This document shows positions 1-8,357 of a stretch of DNA of 64,000 bases, in pieces; position 1 is the first letter of the stretch, and each line of letters opens with the position of its first letter. This stretch comes from Maribacter polysaccharolyticus (lineage in GTDB: Bacteria > Bacteroidota > Bacteroidia > Flavobacteriales > Flavobacteriaceae): contig NZ_JARBUY010000003.1 of assembly GCF_028882255.1 (NCBI RefSeq), forward strand, positions 643,018 to 707,017. Reading direction: 5' to 3'. Both the position numbers and the translations under genes were made by a program. The notes under the pieces were generated by a model that saw nothing but the letters and a program-made list of their open reading frames with translations, was not told the origin of the DNA and made no database searches.

Positions 1-1
1 G

Positions 2-466
2 CTGGTCGAAGCAGGCTATGATTGTTATGAGGTATCGAACTTTGGAAAACCGCACTATTATTCCAAAAACAATACGGCGTATTGGTTGGGTAAAAAATAT
101 ATGGGTATAGGCCCATCGGCACATTCCTATGATGGAAAAATTAGAAGTTGGAATATCAGTAACAATCCAAAATATATCAAAATCATCGGACAAGGGCAGC
201 TGCCAACGACCCGTGAAACACTTTCAATGACCGATAAATACAACGAATATGTAATGACCGGTCTGCGAACCATTTGGGGCATTTCCTTAGATAGGATACA
301 ATCGGAATTCGGGGAAAAATACTACGTTTATATAACCCGGGAGATGGAAAAATACATAGAACAGGAACTCTTGATGTGGTCTAAAGGGCAGTTGATCGCC
401 ACAAAAAAAGGAAAATTCTTGGTCGATGGGATTGCCAGCGATTTGTTTATGGTTAATTTAGGATAA
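2..466 (+). CDS. hemW: HemW-like radical SAM heme chaperone, C-terminal part
   Basis: The reading frame is open from the window edge, so only the C-terminal 154 residues are present. They carry the conserved stretch YEVSNFGKPHYYSKNN and the GIGPSAHSY motif typical of HemW (formerly annotated as oxygen-independent coproporphyrinogen III oxidase). A small winged-helix-like HemW C-terminal domain follows (ETLSMTDKYNEYVMTGLRT). HemW family proteins bind heme and a 4Fe-4S cluster and are thought to deliver heme to target proteins. The radical SAM CxxxCxxC part lies upstream of the window. The family call is firm; the exact substrate in this organism is not shown by sequence. Confidence 0.9.
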   Translation: MVEAGYDCYEVSNFGKPHYYSKNNTAYWLGKKYMGIGPSAHSYDGKIRSWNISNNPKYIKIIGQGQLPTTRETLSMTDKYNEYVMTGLRTIWGISLDRIQSEFGEKYYVYITREMEKYIEQELLMWSKGQLIATKKGKFLVDGIASDLFMVNLG

Positions 467-543
467 AATTATCCATGGTCTCCCAATCGTATGATCTGTA
501 TCGATCAATTCAGTTGGGAAGCCAATATCGATAGGTTTTTGGC

Positions 544-608
544 TGTTCGAGCGAAGTCAAACACCGGAACTTATAAACCCACAATGTCTCGGTTGCGCTC
601 GACGGGAC
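544..608. repeat. REP-like inverted pair (TTCGAGCG / CGCTCGA)
   Basis: The hemW-cyclase gap contains TGTTCGAGCGAAGTC and, about 30 bp on, GGTTGCGCTCGACGGGAC, which are roughly inverted copies of one short GC-rich unit. A related unit (CAGTTCGAGCGCAGTCGAC) occurs near 22645. Such dispersed palindromic units are common in flavobacterial intergenic DNA. It could act as a transcript-end hairpin. No coding potential is seen here. Confidence 0.45.
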
Positions 609-617
609 GATTTTTTT

Positions 618-1373
618 ATGCTTGCAACATTAAAAGTCAACAATAGAAACCATACGATAGATCTTTCAAAACCCTTGGATATCTCAATACCCATGAAGGG
701 GAATGCATCCAATGTAAATGCGTGGTACATTGGACATCCCAGAATAGAACCGCACACCGAAGGTGATTTTGTGGGGGCGGTGGCCCAAGGGGCCGCGGTA
801 AATTTCAACGATATTTGGTTCAATCCCCATTCACATGTTACACATACCGAATGCTTGGGACATATAACCGAAGAATTCAATTCGGTCAATAAAAACCTTA
901 TGCAATATTTCTTTTATGCCGAAGTGGTCACCATTGCCCCGGAAAAGCTGAACGGGGATTTTGTAATTTCGAAAAAACAGCTGCATTATGCCTTTGGGAA
1001 CAAAAAAAGGGATGCTGTCATAATACGCACCTTGCCCAATTTAAGGGATAAATTCTCCAGGCAATATTCAAAAACCAATCCCCCTTATGTGACTGAAGAT
1101 GCGGCTAAATTTTTGGTGGAGAAAGGGGTAGAACATTTATTGATCGATCTACCCTCGATCGATAAAGAACGCGATGGTGGGGAGCTCCTGGCCCATAGGG
1201 CATTTTGGGGCCTAGGATCAAAGATCAGAAATCAAGCAACCATTACGGAGTTTATATATGTGCCCAATAGTATTGTTGATGGCACCTATTTCCTTAATTT
1301 ACAAGTGGCGCCCTTTGAGAACGATGCCTCTCCGAGTAGACCTGTATTGTATGAAAATATTGTTGAGGAGTAG
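618..1373 (+). CDS. Cyclase/kynurenine formamidase-like family protein
   Basis: The 251-residue protein matches the metal-dependent cyclase (kynurenine formamidase-like) family in length and in its motif THTECLGH (residues 75-82). This corresponds to the family THxDxPxH metal-binding signature, with Glu in place of the usual Asp. Family members are Zn or Mn hydrolases acting on amide or lactone-like bonds. No neighbouring tryptophan-degradation gene is present, so a role as kynurenine formamidase is not supported. It has no signal peptide and is probably cytosolic. The ATG at 618 is the first in frame after the REP-like spacer. Confidence 0.8.
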   Translation: MLATLKVNNRNHTIDLSKPLDISIPMKGNASNVNAWYIGHPRIEPHTEGDFVGAVAQGAAVNFNDIWFNPHSHVTHTECLGHITEEFNSVNKNLMQYFFYAEVVTIAPEKLNGDFVISKKQLHYAFGNKKRDAVIIRTLPNLRDKFSRQYSKTNPPYVTEDAAKFLVEKGVEHLLIDLPSIDKERDGGELLAHRAFWGLGSKIRNQATITEFIYVPNSIVDGTYFLNLQVAPFENDASPSRPVLYENIVEE

Positions 1374-1445
1374 GACTTGCCCAAGCTATCCATATAATCG
1401 TTGTGCCGAAATAAGCACGGAAACCCACTTAACGAAAAGCATGAC

Positions 1446-1805
1446 ATGAAAATATTGATTAAATTGGAAGAGTTCATGATGTTCACCCTAGGATTGTTCA
1501 TGTTCGGGCTATTGGGTTACCAATGGTGGTGGTTCTTGGTCTTGATAATGGTCCCCGATATTGGAATGGTAGGGTATTTGTTCGGTAATAAGGCAGGGGC
1601 TATTGCCTATAACGTATTTCATCATAAAGGGTTGACCATTGTTTTATATTTTGCAGGCATGTTTTTTTCGTCACCCATAATACAGTTGGCTGGGGTCATC
1701 TTGTTTTCCCATGCCGCCTTGGATAGGGTATTGGGCTATGGCCTAAAATATAATAAAGGATTTAAGTATACCCATTTGGGGGAAATCGGAAAGAAAAATG
1801 GATAG
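1446..1805 (+). CDS. DUF4260 small membrane protein
   Basis: The 119-residue hydrophobic protein has about three to four predicted membrane segments. It carries the DUF4260-type core (WWWFLVLIMVPDIGMVGYLFGNKAGAIAYNVFHH) and the tail motif HAALDRVLGYGLKY. I use the ATG at 1446 (MKILIKLEEF) rather than 1401, because the upstream 15 codons are not family-like. It overlaps the next gene by 8 bp, suggesting translational coupling. The function of the family is unknown; inner-membrane location is likely. Confidence 0.8.
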   Translation: MKILIKLEEFMMFTLGLFMFGLLGYQWWWFLVLIMVPDIGMVGYLFGNKAGAIAYNVFHHKGLTIVLYFAGMFFSSPIIQLAGVILFSHAALDRVLGYGLKYNKGFKYTHLGEIGKKNG

Positions 1806-2421
1806 TATATTAGAGATGTTTCTTGGCCTTATTTTAGGGGCCATTCTTATGTATTGGGTCTTTAGCCTGTTCCGAAAAAGGCAAAATAAGGAACTTACCG
1901 AACGGCAATCAACGGTGCTTTTGGAAAAGATACGAAGTGTCTGTAAACTTATTTCGGTGGAAGGTGATTTCGCGGAAATTTATAAATACGAAAACACCAA
2001 GGAACATTTTCTGAGCTTGGTGAGCAGTAAAAAGAAAGCCTTGATCGTAATCAATGCCAAAGCCCTGATAGGCTACGATCTGCAGAGAATAATCATGCAT
2101 GCCGATAATGATAAGAAGAAAATAATCCTGACCAATTTTCCGGAACCCGAAGTAATTTCAATAGAACCCGAATTGGAATTCTATGATATACAGAATGGAT
2201 TGTTCAATACCTTCACCCCAAATGATCTCACCTCGTTGAATAAGGAGGCAAAAATGCATGTGTTGGAAAAAATTCCGGAAAGTGGCCTGATGGATACCGC
2301 AAAACGCGAAGCCTTGGAGGCTGTTTTGTTGATTGAAAAAATCGTGGAGACCATTGGTTGGAAATTGGATTATTCCGCTTTGAAAATAGAAGGGAAACAA
2401 AAGAAACTATTGGATATATGA
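1798..2421 (+). CDS. DUF4230 membrane-anchored protein
   Basis: The 207-residue protein has one N-terminal membrane helix (residues about 5-25, rich in L, I and F). A soluble domain follows that matches the DUF4230 pattern (QSTVLLEKIRSVCKLISVEGDFAEIYKYE, then KKALIVINAKALIGYDL). The function is not established. It overlaps the DUF4260 gene upstream (8 bp), and its TGA overlaps the next ATG (ATGA at 2418-2421). The three genes therefore form a tightly packed transcription unit. Confidence 0.8.
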   Translation: MDSILEMFLGLILGAILMYWVFSLFRKRQNKELTERQSTVLLEKIRSVCKLISVEGDFAEIYKYENTKEHFLSLVSSKKKALIVINAKALIGYDLQRIIMHADNDKKKIILTNFPEPEVISIEPELEFYDIQNGLFNTFTPNDLTSLNKEAKMHVLEKIPESGLMDTAKREALEAVLLIEKIVETIGWKLDYSALKIEGKQKKLLDI

Positions 2422-2810
2422 AGCTCTTGGTCACCGTGATGTTTTTAATTTTCAGTGCGATAGGTTATGGCCAAAAAACCGATACTATGACACGATTCGA
2501 TACTACTTTTGCACATACCGTATATTTTTGGTTGCAAAATCCGGATAGGCAGGAAGACCGGAGGGCATTTGAAGCCTCCCTCCGGAAATTCATGGATACT
2601 TCGGCCTACGCCAAGACAAAATATATCGGCAAGCCCCCTAGGGCAAGTAGGGATGTGGTCGATGGCTCATTCACCTATGCGTTGATCGTTACTTTCGAAT
2701 CGGCGGAAGCCCAGCAAAAATATCAAGATGAAGCACCCCATAAACTTTTTATTGAGGAGGTAGGCCATCTATGGAAAAAGGTGATCGTTTACGATTCCAT
2801 GGGAATTTAA
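2418..2810 (+). CDS. Secreted Dabb (A/B barrel) domain protein
   Basis: From the ATG at 2418 the product is 130 residues with an N-terminal signal peptide (MKLLVTVMFLIFSAIGYGQ). A Dabb-like dimeric alpha-beta barrel follows, seen in FAHTVYFWLQNPD, the FEASLRKF helix and the end segment TYALIVTFESAEAQQKYQDEAPHKLF. The longer in-frame start at 2358 would remove the signal peptide and overlap the upstream gene, so I reject it. Secretion of a Dabb domain is common in Bacteroidota; the substrate is unknown. Confidence 0.8.
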   Translation: MKLLVTVMFLIFSAIGYGQKTDTMTRFDTTFAHTVYFWLQNPDRQEDRRAFEASLRKFMDTSAYAKTKYIGKPPRASRDVVDGSFTYALIVTFESAEAQQKYQDEAPHKLFIEEVGHLWKKVIVYDSMGI

Positions 2811-2820
2811 AAATCAGGAT

Positions 2821-3180
2821 ATGAACATCGAGGCGTTTAGGGATTATTGCATTGCCAAAAAAGGGATTACCGAGGAGTTTCCTTTTGATGAACATACTTT
2901 GGTCTTCAAGGTCATGGGTAAAATGTTCGCTCTGGTTCCTTTGGAGCGAGTCCCATCCCAAGCCAATTTAAAATGTGATCCAGAAAGGGCCATCTCCTTA
3001 CGGGAGGAATATGATGGAATGATTACGCCGGGATACCATATGAGTAAAGTACATTGGAACACCTTGTTCATCGAAGAACTGCCAGATGCCTTGGTGAAGG
3101 ACTTGGTAGATCATTCCTATGATCTGGTGGTGTCCAAATTCACCAAAAAACTCAAAGCGGAATTGGAAGCCCTGGAATAG
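2821..3180 (+). CDS. MmcQ/YjbR family protein
   Basis: The 119-residue protein is full length for the MmcQ/YjbR family. It has the N-terminal FRDYCIAKKGITEEFPFDEHTLVFKVMGKMFAL core, the SLREEYDGMITPGYHMSKVHWNTLF block and a C-terminal DLVDHSYDLV helix. These are small cytosolic proteins with a CyaY-like fold that often bind DNA. It starts 10 bp after the Dabb gene. The TAG stop is followed in the same frame by further protein-like codons (see the next entry), which is unusual. Confidence 0.85.
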   Translation: MNIEAFRDYCIAKKGITEEFPFDEHTLVFKVMGKMFALVPLERVPSQANLKCDPERAISLREEYDGMITPGYHMSKVHWNTLFIEELPDALVKDLVDHSYDLVVSKFTKKLKAELEALE

Positions 3181-3372
3181 GTTGTGCGAACGATTTTGGA
3201 ATACAAGACCGAGCTATTGAATGATTGGGCCGTTACCGTGGTGGATAATGAACATAAAGGATGTCGCCTTTGGAGTGAAGTTCGTAGTACCCAAGCAAAC
3301 ATCCCGGAACAATTGACCTAGTGCGTAGATAAATTGCCCTATGAAGCGGTGCTGGTTAAAAATATGGATTAG
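3181..3372 (+). pseudogene. In-frame protein-like remnant interrupted by TAG codons
   Basis: Directly after the MmcQ/YjbR stop the same frame stays open for 46 codons (for example EYKTELLNDWAVTVVDNE and GCRLWSEVRSTQ). It then hits TAG at 3319 and continues 16 codons (VDKLPYEAVLVKNMD) to a second TAG at 3370. The text looks like genuine protein rather than random translation, but no ATG starts it. I read it as a decayed small gene. A C-terminal extension reached by stop readthrough is the less likely alternative. I do not recognise the family. Confidence 0.35.
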
Positions 3373-3496
3373 GACCTATTTTAAACCGTTTTCCCCAACG
3401 TGTTATTTATCATTCGGGACCTATGGCAAAGCTAAACGCCCTTTCCAAAAACTAGGATGGTTTCACTATCTTTACCGATTAATTAAGTTAGCTCCA

Positions 3497-5269
3497 ATGC
3501 AAGAACCCTTATTGTTCTATAACGAACGGATTTCCGAATATAAAGATCGATTATCCCAATTAAAAAAGCGATTGTTTGCTTCGAGTATGCTGCGATTGGC
3601 GATTTTTTGTATCGCTGCGATCGGTATATACGTTGCTTTCGGGAATGGGAAATGGGTAGCGGCTATCGTAATTGTAACGATTGTTATTTTCGTTTTTCTG
3701 GTTTCACGACATACCGATTTACAATACCGACGAGATCGGATAAAAGCCATACGCAACATCAATACAGTCGAAGTTGAGGTTTTGGGGCGAAATTTCCATC
3801 ACTTGCCCGATGGGGAGGAATTCAATAGGGACGATCATTACTATTGTCGGGATATCGACCTATTCGGAAGGGGTTCTTTTTATCAGTATACCAACCGAAC
3901 GGCATTGAAGGAAGGCAGCGCGTATTTAGCATCCCTATTGTTGGAAAATGATATTCAAGACATTCCGGCCAAACAGGAGGCGGTGAATGAATTGGGCCAA
4001 ATGCCCAAATGGAGACAGGAATTTTCAGCCGTGGCCAGCTTGGTAAAGACTGAGACCCCTTTTAGTGTCATCATGAATTGGTTGAAGGGATATCAGGCTT
4101 TTGTGCCCAAGTATATGTCTTTTTTGCCCATGGGTTTTTCATTGGTGTCGGTGGGACTCACCTTCCTTTATTTTATGGACCTTTTAAGTGGATGGGGCGT
4201 TGTTTTTTGGTTGTTCTTGGGTCTCGGTATCACAGGAGTGCATTTAAAAAGGATAAATAAACTATCGGCAGATACCTCAAAAGTCCAAAGTACATTCCAT
4301 CAATATCAAAAATTGATAATGCAACTTGAACGAACCGATTTTAAGTCGGGGTTGTTAAAACAAAAACAGGAAAGGGTCTTGCAACATAAAATACCCACCT
4401 CAAAAATTTTAAAGGAGTTCTCCAAAATCTTAAATGCATTTGACCAAAGGAACAATATGATTTTCGGCTTTTTGGGCAACGGTTTTCTATTGTGGGATTT
4501 ACGGCAGTCTTTTAAGTTGGAGCAGTGGATACGAAAACATGGCCATGATGTTGGTTCTTGGTTCAATGTGGTCGCATTTTTTGATGCCTATAATAGTTTG
4601 GGCAATTTCGCTTTTAACCATCCGGAATATACCTATCCGAAGATCACAACAGGGGATGTGGTATTGAAGCCGACCCAGGCAGGCCACCCCTTATTGGATC
4701 CGAAAAAAAGTGTTTTGAACGATTTTCAAATCGATAGGGAGCAGTTTTTTATCATTACCGGGGCGAATATGGCAGGGAAAAGTACTTTTTTGAGAACGGT
4801 ATCCCTTCAGATAGTTATGGCCAATGTAGGGCTTCCCGTATGTGCGTCCCGATCGGAATATGCACCGATAAAATTGATCACCAGTATGCGTACTTCCGAT
4901 TCCTTGGCCGATGATGAGTCGTATTTTTTTTCCGAATTGAAGCGCTTGAAATTCATTGTCGATGAGATTCAAGAAGATCGTTACTTTATCATTTTGGATG
5001 AAATATTAAAGGGGACCAATAGCACGGATAAGGCCATTGGGTCCAAAAAATTCGTACAAAAACTGGTGGCCTCCAAATCTACCGGTATCATTGCCACCCA
5101 TGATCTAAGCCTTTGTGAAATCGCCAAGGATCTACCCCAGGTAGCGAACTGTTATTTTGATGCGGAAATCATCGATGGGGAATTGTATTTTGATTACAAA
5201 CTCAAAAAAGGGGTTTGCCAAAATATGAATGCCTCTTTTTTATTGAAGAAGATGGAGATTGTAAATTAA
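3497..5269 (+). CDS. Membrane-anchored MutS-like ATPase
   Basis: From ATG 3497 (MQEPLLFYNER) the protein is 590 residues. The earlier ATG at 3341 adds 52 residues of low-quality sequence, so I reject it. The N-terminal part has two hydrophobic segments (about residues 27-65) and a second pair (about 210-260). The C-terminal third is a MutS domain V ATPase with Walker A GANMAGKST (residues 422-430), a signature region (MRTSDSLADDESYFFSELKRL), Walker B FIILDEILKGTNS and a switch histidine in IIATHDLSLC. Mismatch-recognition and connector domains of true MutS are missing, so it is a MutS-related protein of unknown role, not mutS. Confidence 0.85.
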   Translation: MQEPLLFYNERISEYKDRLSQLKKRLFASSMLRLAIFCIAAIGIYVAFGNGKWVAAIVIVTIVIFVFLVSRHTDLQYRRDRIKAIRNINTVEVEVLGRNFHHLPDGEEFNRDDHYYCRDIDLFGRGSFYQYTNRTALKEGSAYLASLLLENDIQDIPAKQEAVNELGQMPKWRQEFSAVASLVKTETPFSVIMNWLKGYQAFVPKYMSFLPMGFSLVSVGLTFLYFMDLLSGWGVVFWLFLGLGITGVHLKRINKLSADTSKVQSTFHQYQKLIMQLERTDFKSGLLKQKQERVLQHKIPTSKILKEFSKILNAFDQRNNMIFGFLGNGFLLWDLRQSFKLEQWIRKHGHDVGSWFNVVAFFDAYNSLGNFAFNHPEYTYPKITTGDVVLKPTQAGHPLLDPKKSVLNDFQIDREQFFIITGANMAGKSTFLRTVSLQIVMANVGLPVCASRSEYAPIKLITSMRTSDSLADDESYFFSELKRLKFIVDEIQEDRYFIILDEILKGTNSTDKAIGSKKFVQKLVASKSTGIIATHDLSLCEIAKDLPQVANCYFDAEIIDGELYFDYKLKKGVCQNMNASFLLKKMEIVN

Positions 5270-5313
5270 ATTAGGATCCTTGGGGCAGTACTGGAAGTGC
5301 GGGGCCAATTTTG

Positions 5314-5404
5314 GGGTCTATCTACAGTAACTTCCCATTCGTCTACACTTAATTTTCATTCATCTATGGTAAACCTTGGTCTTCGGGTAATTTAAGCATC
5401 TTTG
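5314..5404 (+). promoter_or_regulatory. LytTR-type promoter A (three repeats, 21-bp period, plus -7 box)
   Basis: Three direct repeats with exact 21-bp spacing lie upstream of the receiver gene: TCTATCTACA (TCTACA at 5321), CCATTCGTCTACA (5335) and TCATTCATCTATG (5356). A CATCTTTG box at 5397-5404 resembles the Bacteroidota -7 element and lies 41 bp after the start of the last repeat. The spacing is identical at 11248, 12689 and 20006. CCATTCGTC differs at one base from the AlgR box CCGTTCGTC known for a LytTR regulator. This would autoregulate the signalling operon. Confidence 0.75.
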
Positions 5405-5424
5405 TTAATCCTAAAACATACCTC

Positions 5425-5826
5425 ATGAATATCCTATTTATCGAAGATGATGCCATTGAAACGATGAAACTTCATAGAACGGTTTCAAAACTGCAATTGA
5501 GGGTTAACATTGTTGAGGCCAAAAATGGTGAAGAAGCTTTGGAGTATTTAAAGTCTGGAGGGGAATCGCCCGATATAATTCTCTTGGATTTGAATATGCC
5601 CAGAATGAGCGGTATCGAATTCCTTAAAATCCTTAAGGAAGATGATAAGATGAAATATTTGCCGACCATAGTATTGACCACTTCAGAGAATAGGGCCGAT
5701 CTATTGGAATGCTACAAAATAGGTATCGCCGGTTATGTCATTAAACCACTTAAATACGAAGATTACGAATCGAAATTGAAAAAGGTGCTCGACTATTGGA
5801 ACATCAATGAATTGGTGAAAGCCTAA
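5425..5826 (+). CDS. CheY-like stand-alone receiver protein (Rcp1 type)
   Basis: The 133-residue protein is a single receiver domain. It has the acidic pair in FIEDDA (residues 8-9), phospho-acceptor Asp55 in LLDLNMP, Thr in VLTTSEN and Lys in VIKPLKY. There is no output domain, as in Rcp1-type proteins of PAS kinases. It is the first gene of the H-NOX signalling cluster and follows the LytTR-type promoter A. It may be a second phosphorylation target or a phosphate sink beside the LytTR regulator, or act by protein binding. The partner kinase is inferred from position only. Confidence 0.9.
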   Translation: MNILFIEDDAIETMKLHRTVSKLQLRVNIVEAKNGEEALEYLKSGGESPDIILLDLNMPRMSGIEFLKILKEDDKMKYLPTIVLTTSENRADLLECYKIGIAGYVIKPLKYEDYESKLKKVLDYWNINELVKA

Positions 5827-5880
5827 CAAAAAAGACCGTTACACAACAAATTTTATCATTTACGTATTACTATTCTTACT

Positions 5881-5907
5881 TTTATGATAATAATATGAAA
5901 TCATAAA
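5881..5907. repeat. 8-bp inverted repeat abutting the H-NOX start codon
   Basis: TTTATGAT (5881-5888) and ATCATAAA (5900-5907) are perfect inverted copies with an 11-bp AT-rich spacer. The second arm ends in the A of the H-NOX ATG. It could be an operator or an RNA hairpin that tunes H-NOX translation. The AT-rich context makes chance occurrence possible. Confidence 0.35.
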
Positions 5908-6452
5908 TGAAAGGAATTGTTTTTACAGAGTTTTTGGAAATGGTCGAATCGGAATTCGGTCTAGAAACGGTAGATAACATCATTGAAAAGGCAAATCTGC
6001 CCTCGGAAGGTATTTATACTTCTGTCGGGACGTATGATTTCAATGAAATGGTGAGTTTGATCACCGGTCTTAGCGGGGAAGTGAACATACCTGTAAACGA
6101 TCTGCTGTATGCTTTTGGACTTTATCTATTTACCAGTTTGGGAAAAGCCCATCCGGAGGTGATTCAGAGCTATAATTCCCCATTGGGACTTCTATATTCG
6201 ATAGAGGACCATATTCATGTCCATGTAAAGAAATTGTATCCGGATGCCGAGCTTCCATCGTTCAAGATATTGGACAAGACCGATACCTCGATATCCATGA
6301 TTTATTCGTCTTCACGCGGCCTTTACCGATTGGCCCAGGGATTGATCGAAAAATGCTTTGAACACTTCAATGGAAGTGCGATGATTACGTACGAACTCAT
6401 TAAGGAAGATGGTACGGAAGTAAAATTTGATATTACCCAGAATGGAAAGTAA
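5907..6452 (+). CDS. H-NOX (heme nitric oxide/oxygen binding) sensor
   Basis: The 181-residue protein is a complete stand-alone H-NOX domain. It has the proximal-histidine region IHVHVKKLYPDAELP (His104 the likely heme ligand) and the heme-propionate YxSxR motif as Tyr133-Ser135-Arg137 (YSSSR). In other bacteria such proteins bind NO tightly and control the activity of an adjacent soluble histidine kinase. Here the kinase gene overlaps by 11 bp, the usual hnoX-hnoK arrangement. No methyl-accepting or cyclase domain is fused. NO selectivity is inferred from the family and context; the distal pocket cannot be assigned from sequence alone. Confidence 0.93.
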   Translation: MKGIVFTEFLEMVESEFGLETVDNIIEKANLPSEGIYTSVGTYDFNEMVSLITGLSGEVNIPVNDLLYAFGLYLFTSLGKAHPEVIQSYNSPLGLLYSIEDHIHVHVKKLYPDAELPSFKILDKTDTSISMIYSSSRGLYRLAQGLIEKCFEHFNGSAMITYELIKEDGTEVKFDITQNGK

Positions 6453-8034
6453 GGAAGTTATACTTCTGAAAAAAGCGCTGGATAGACAGAAGAAAGCACG
6501 GGTCCAAGCAGAAAAAATCCTAGAGAGCAAATCCAAGGAGCTTTATGACGTTACCCTACATCTAAAACACGCCAATAGTAAATTAGAAAATCTATTGAGT
6601 GAGAAAACCTCTGAATTGGATGGGGTTTTCATTAATATCATCGATCCGTACGTGGTCATGGACCTCCAGTTCAACGTGATCAATATGAATTTGTCGGCCA
6701 AGGAGTTTTTAGGGTATGACCATACCAAGGAAACCATAAACCTTGAGAAGTTGGTCCATAAAGATTACATCGATTATACGGTCAGTTCATTCAATTCATT
6801 GCTTGAGATAGGCACTTTAAAGAACTATAAGGCCAAGATCTATGTAAAGGACGGATCTGAGAAATATGTACAGATCAACGCCAGTATGATCTACGACAAA
6901 GATCATAAGCCTATCGCGGCACAGGGCATAATCCGTGATGTAACCCATGAAATGGAAATAAGTCATTTGCTGACCGAGCAGAAAAGGCAGCTCGATATCA
7001 TTATAGAAAATTCCCCCTTGAGCATTGCTTTGATAGTTGATGGGAAGGTAATCAAGGCCAATAAGACCTTTTTGAACCTCTTGGGGTATTCCGAGGCCGA
7101 ACTGAAGAAACTTAGTGTAAATGATATTTCCTCTCCCGAGGAAAGTGAGGAATCCTTGAGATTACTGACTTTGATGGAGTCTGGGGAACTCGACAATTTC
7201 TCGATAACCAAGCATTATGTTCGAAAAGACGGTACGACCCTTCTTGCCAAAACTTCTGTAAATGCGGTAAAGGATGACGATGGGAGGGTAGCGTATGAAG
7301 TCGCCATGATCGAGGATATCACGGAACAAAGAAACCTTGAGCTGCAAAAAGAAAAATTGCTGAAAGAATTGGAAGCCAGTAATCAAGGGTTGCACGAATA
7401 TGCGCATATTGTTTCCCACGATCTTAAATCACCTTTAAGGAGCATAAGTGCATTGGCCACCTGGCTAGCCGAGGATTATAACGATAAACTGGATGAAAAT
7501 GGGGTATTCAATCTACAGCAGATCCAGGAGAAGATCGCAGGAATGGATAAGCTTATTGATGGGATATTGAAATATTCAAGCATCAATAACGATCATCTGG
7601 AAAATACGAAGGTCGATTTGAATGAGGTTATCAACGAAATAAGGGAGATTATTTTCATCCCTGAAAATGTCAATGTAATCATCATGAACACCCTGCCGAC
7701 GATATTCGCGGATAAAACAAAAATACACCAGCTGTTTCAAAACCTGATTGCCAATGCGGTGGTCAATATAGAAAGAGAAGAGGGTCTTGTACAGATTTAC
7801 TCGGAAGAATCCGAAGCTTATTGGAAGTTCAGTATACAGGACAATGGTGTCGGGATACCCAAGGAATATCACGAAAAGATATTCAAGATATTCCAATCTA
7901 TCGGTAATGGGCAACGTTCGACAGGAATTGGATTGTCTATCGTCAAAAAAATCATTGAGCTCTATGAAGGCCGTATTTGGTTGGAGAGTAGTAAGGGAGA
8001 AGGAACCACATTTTTCTTCACATTAAAAAAATAG
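6442..8034 (+). CDS. Soluble PAS-PAS histidine kinase, probable H-NOX partner
   Basis: I place the start at 6442 (MESKEVILLKK), overlapping the H-NOX stop, giving 530 residues. The order is an N-terminal coiled coil (about 1-60), two PAS domains (about 65-185 and 190-305), a short coiled coil, HisKA with His326 in IVSHDLKSPLRS, and a HATPase_c domain. The last has N box NLIANAV, G1 DNGVGIP and G2 TGIGLSI. There is no membrane segment, so it is cytosolic and fits a diffusible-gas sensor partner. No receiver is fused; phosphate can pass to the neighbouring Hpt and receivers. Confidence 0.9.
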   Translation: MESKEVILLKKALDRQKKARVQAEKILESKSKELYDVTLHLKHANSKLENLLSEKTSELDGVFINIIDPYVVMDLQFNVINMNLSAKEFLGYDHTKETINLEKLVHKDYIDYTVSSFNSLLEIGTLKNYKAKIYVKDGSEKYVQINASMIYDKDHKPIAAQGIIRDVTHEMEISHLLTEQKRQLDIIIENSPLSIALIVDGKVIKANKTFLNLLGYSEAELKKLSVNDISSPEESEESLRLLTLMESGELDNFSITKHYVRKDGTTLLAKTSVNAVKDDDGRVAYEVAMIEDITEQRNLELQKEKLLKELEASNQGLHEYAHIVSHDLKSPLRSISALATWLAEDYNDKLDENGVFNLQQIQEKIAGMDKLIDGILKYSSINNDHLENTKVDLNEVINEIREIIFIPENVNVIIMNTLPTIFADKTKIHQLFQNLIANAVVNIEREEGLVQIYSEESEAYWKFSIQDNGVGIPKEYHEKIFKIFQSIGNGQRSTGIGLSIVKKIIELYEGRIWLESSKGEGTTFFFTLKK

Positions 8035-8035
8035 A

Positions 8036-8356
8036 ATGAAGGAACAACCGAACTTGAATTATATAAAAGAGCTCGCGGGAGAGGATGTCGAATTCGAAAA
8101 TAAATTCATTGCGATCATCAAAGATGAATTTCCAGAGGAAGTGGACATCTATTTAAACCATATCGTGGCGCAAGAACCCCGTGCGGCATCTGAAATCGTA
8201 CATAAATTAAAGCATAAATTCAGCATTCTAAGTATGGAAGACGCTTATAGGTTTGCCGTAATCTATGAGGAGCATTTGCGTACCGGAAATACCGATTTGG
8301 ATTTGGATTTCCGTAGGATATTGAATACCATAACATCGTACTTAAAAACCATTTAA
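8036..8356 (+). CDS. Histidine phosphotransfer (Hpt) protein
   Basis: The 106-residue all-helical protein carries the Hpt phospho-acceptor motif in EIVHKLKHKFSIL, with His56 as the predicted phosphorylated residue. The usual HxLKG is modified to HKLKHK. It starts 1 bp after the kinase stop and 1 bp before the LytTR regulator, so the kinase, Hpt and regulator are one transcription unit. An Hpt normally moves phosphate between two receiver domains. The CheY-like protein, the LytTR regulator and the receiver-GT2 protein in this window are the candidate partners. Confidence 0.85.
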   Translation: MKEQPNLNYIKELAGEDVEFENKFIAIIKDEFPEEVDIYLNHIVAQEPRAASEIVHKLKHKFSILSMEDAYRFAVIYEEHLRTGNTDLDLDFRRILNTITSYLKTI

Positions 8357-8357
8357 T

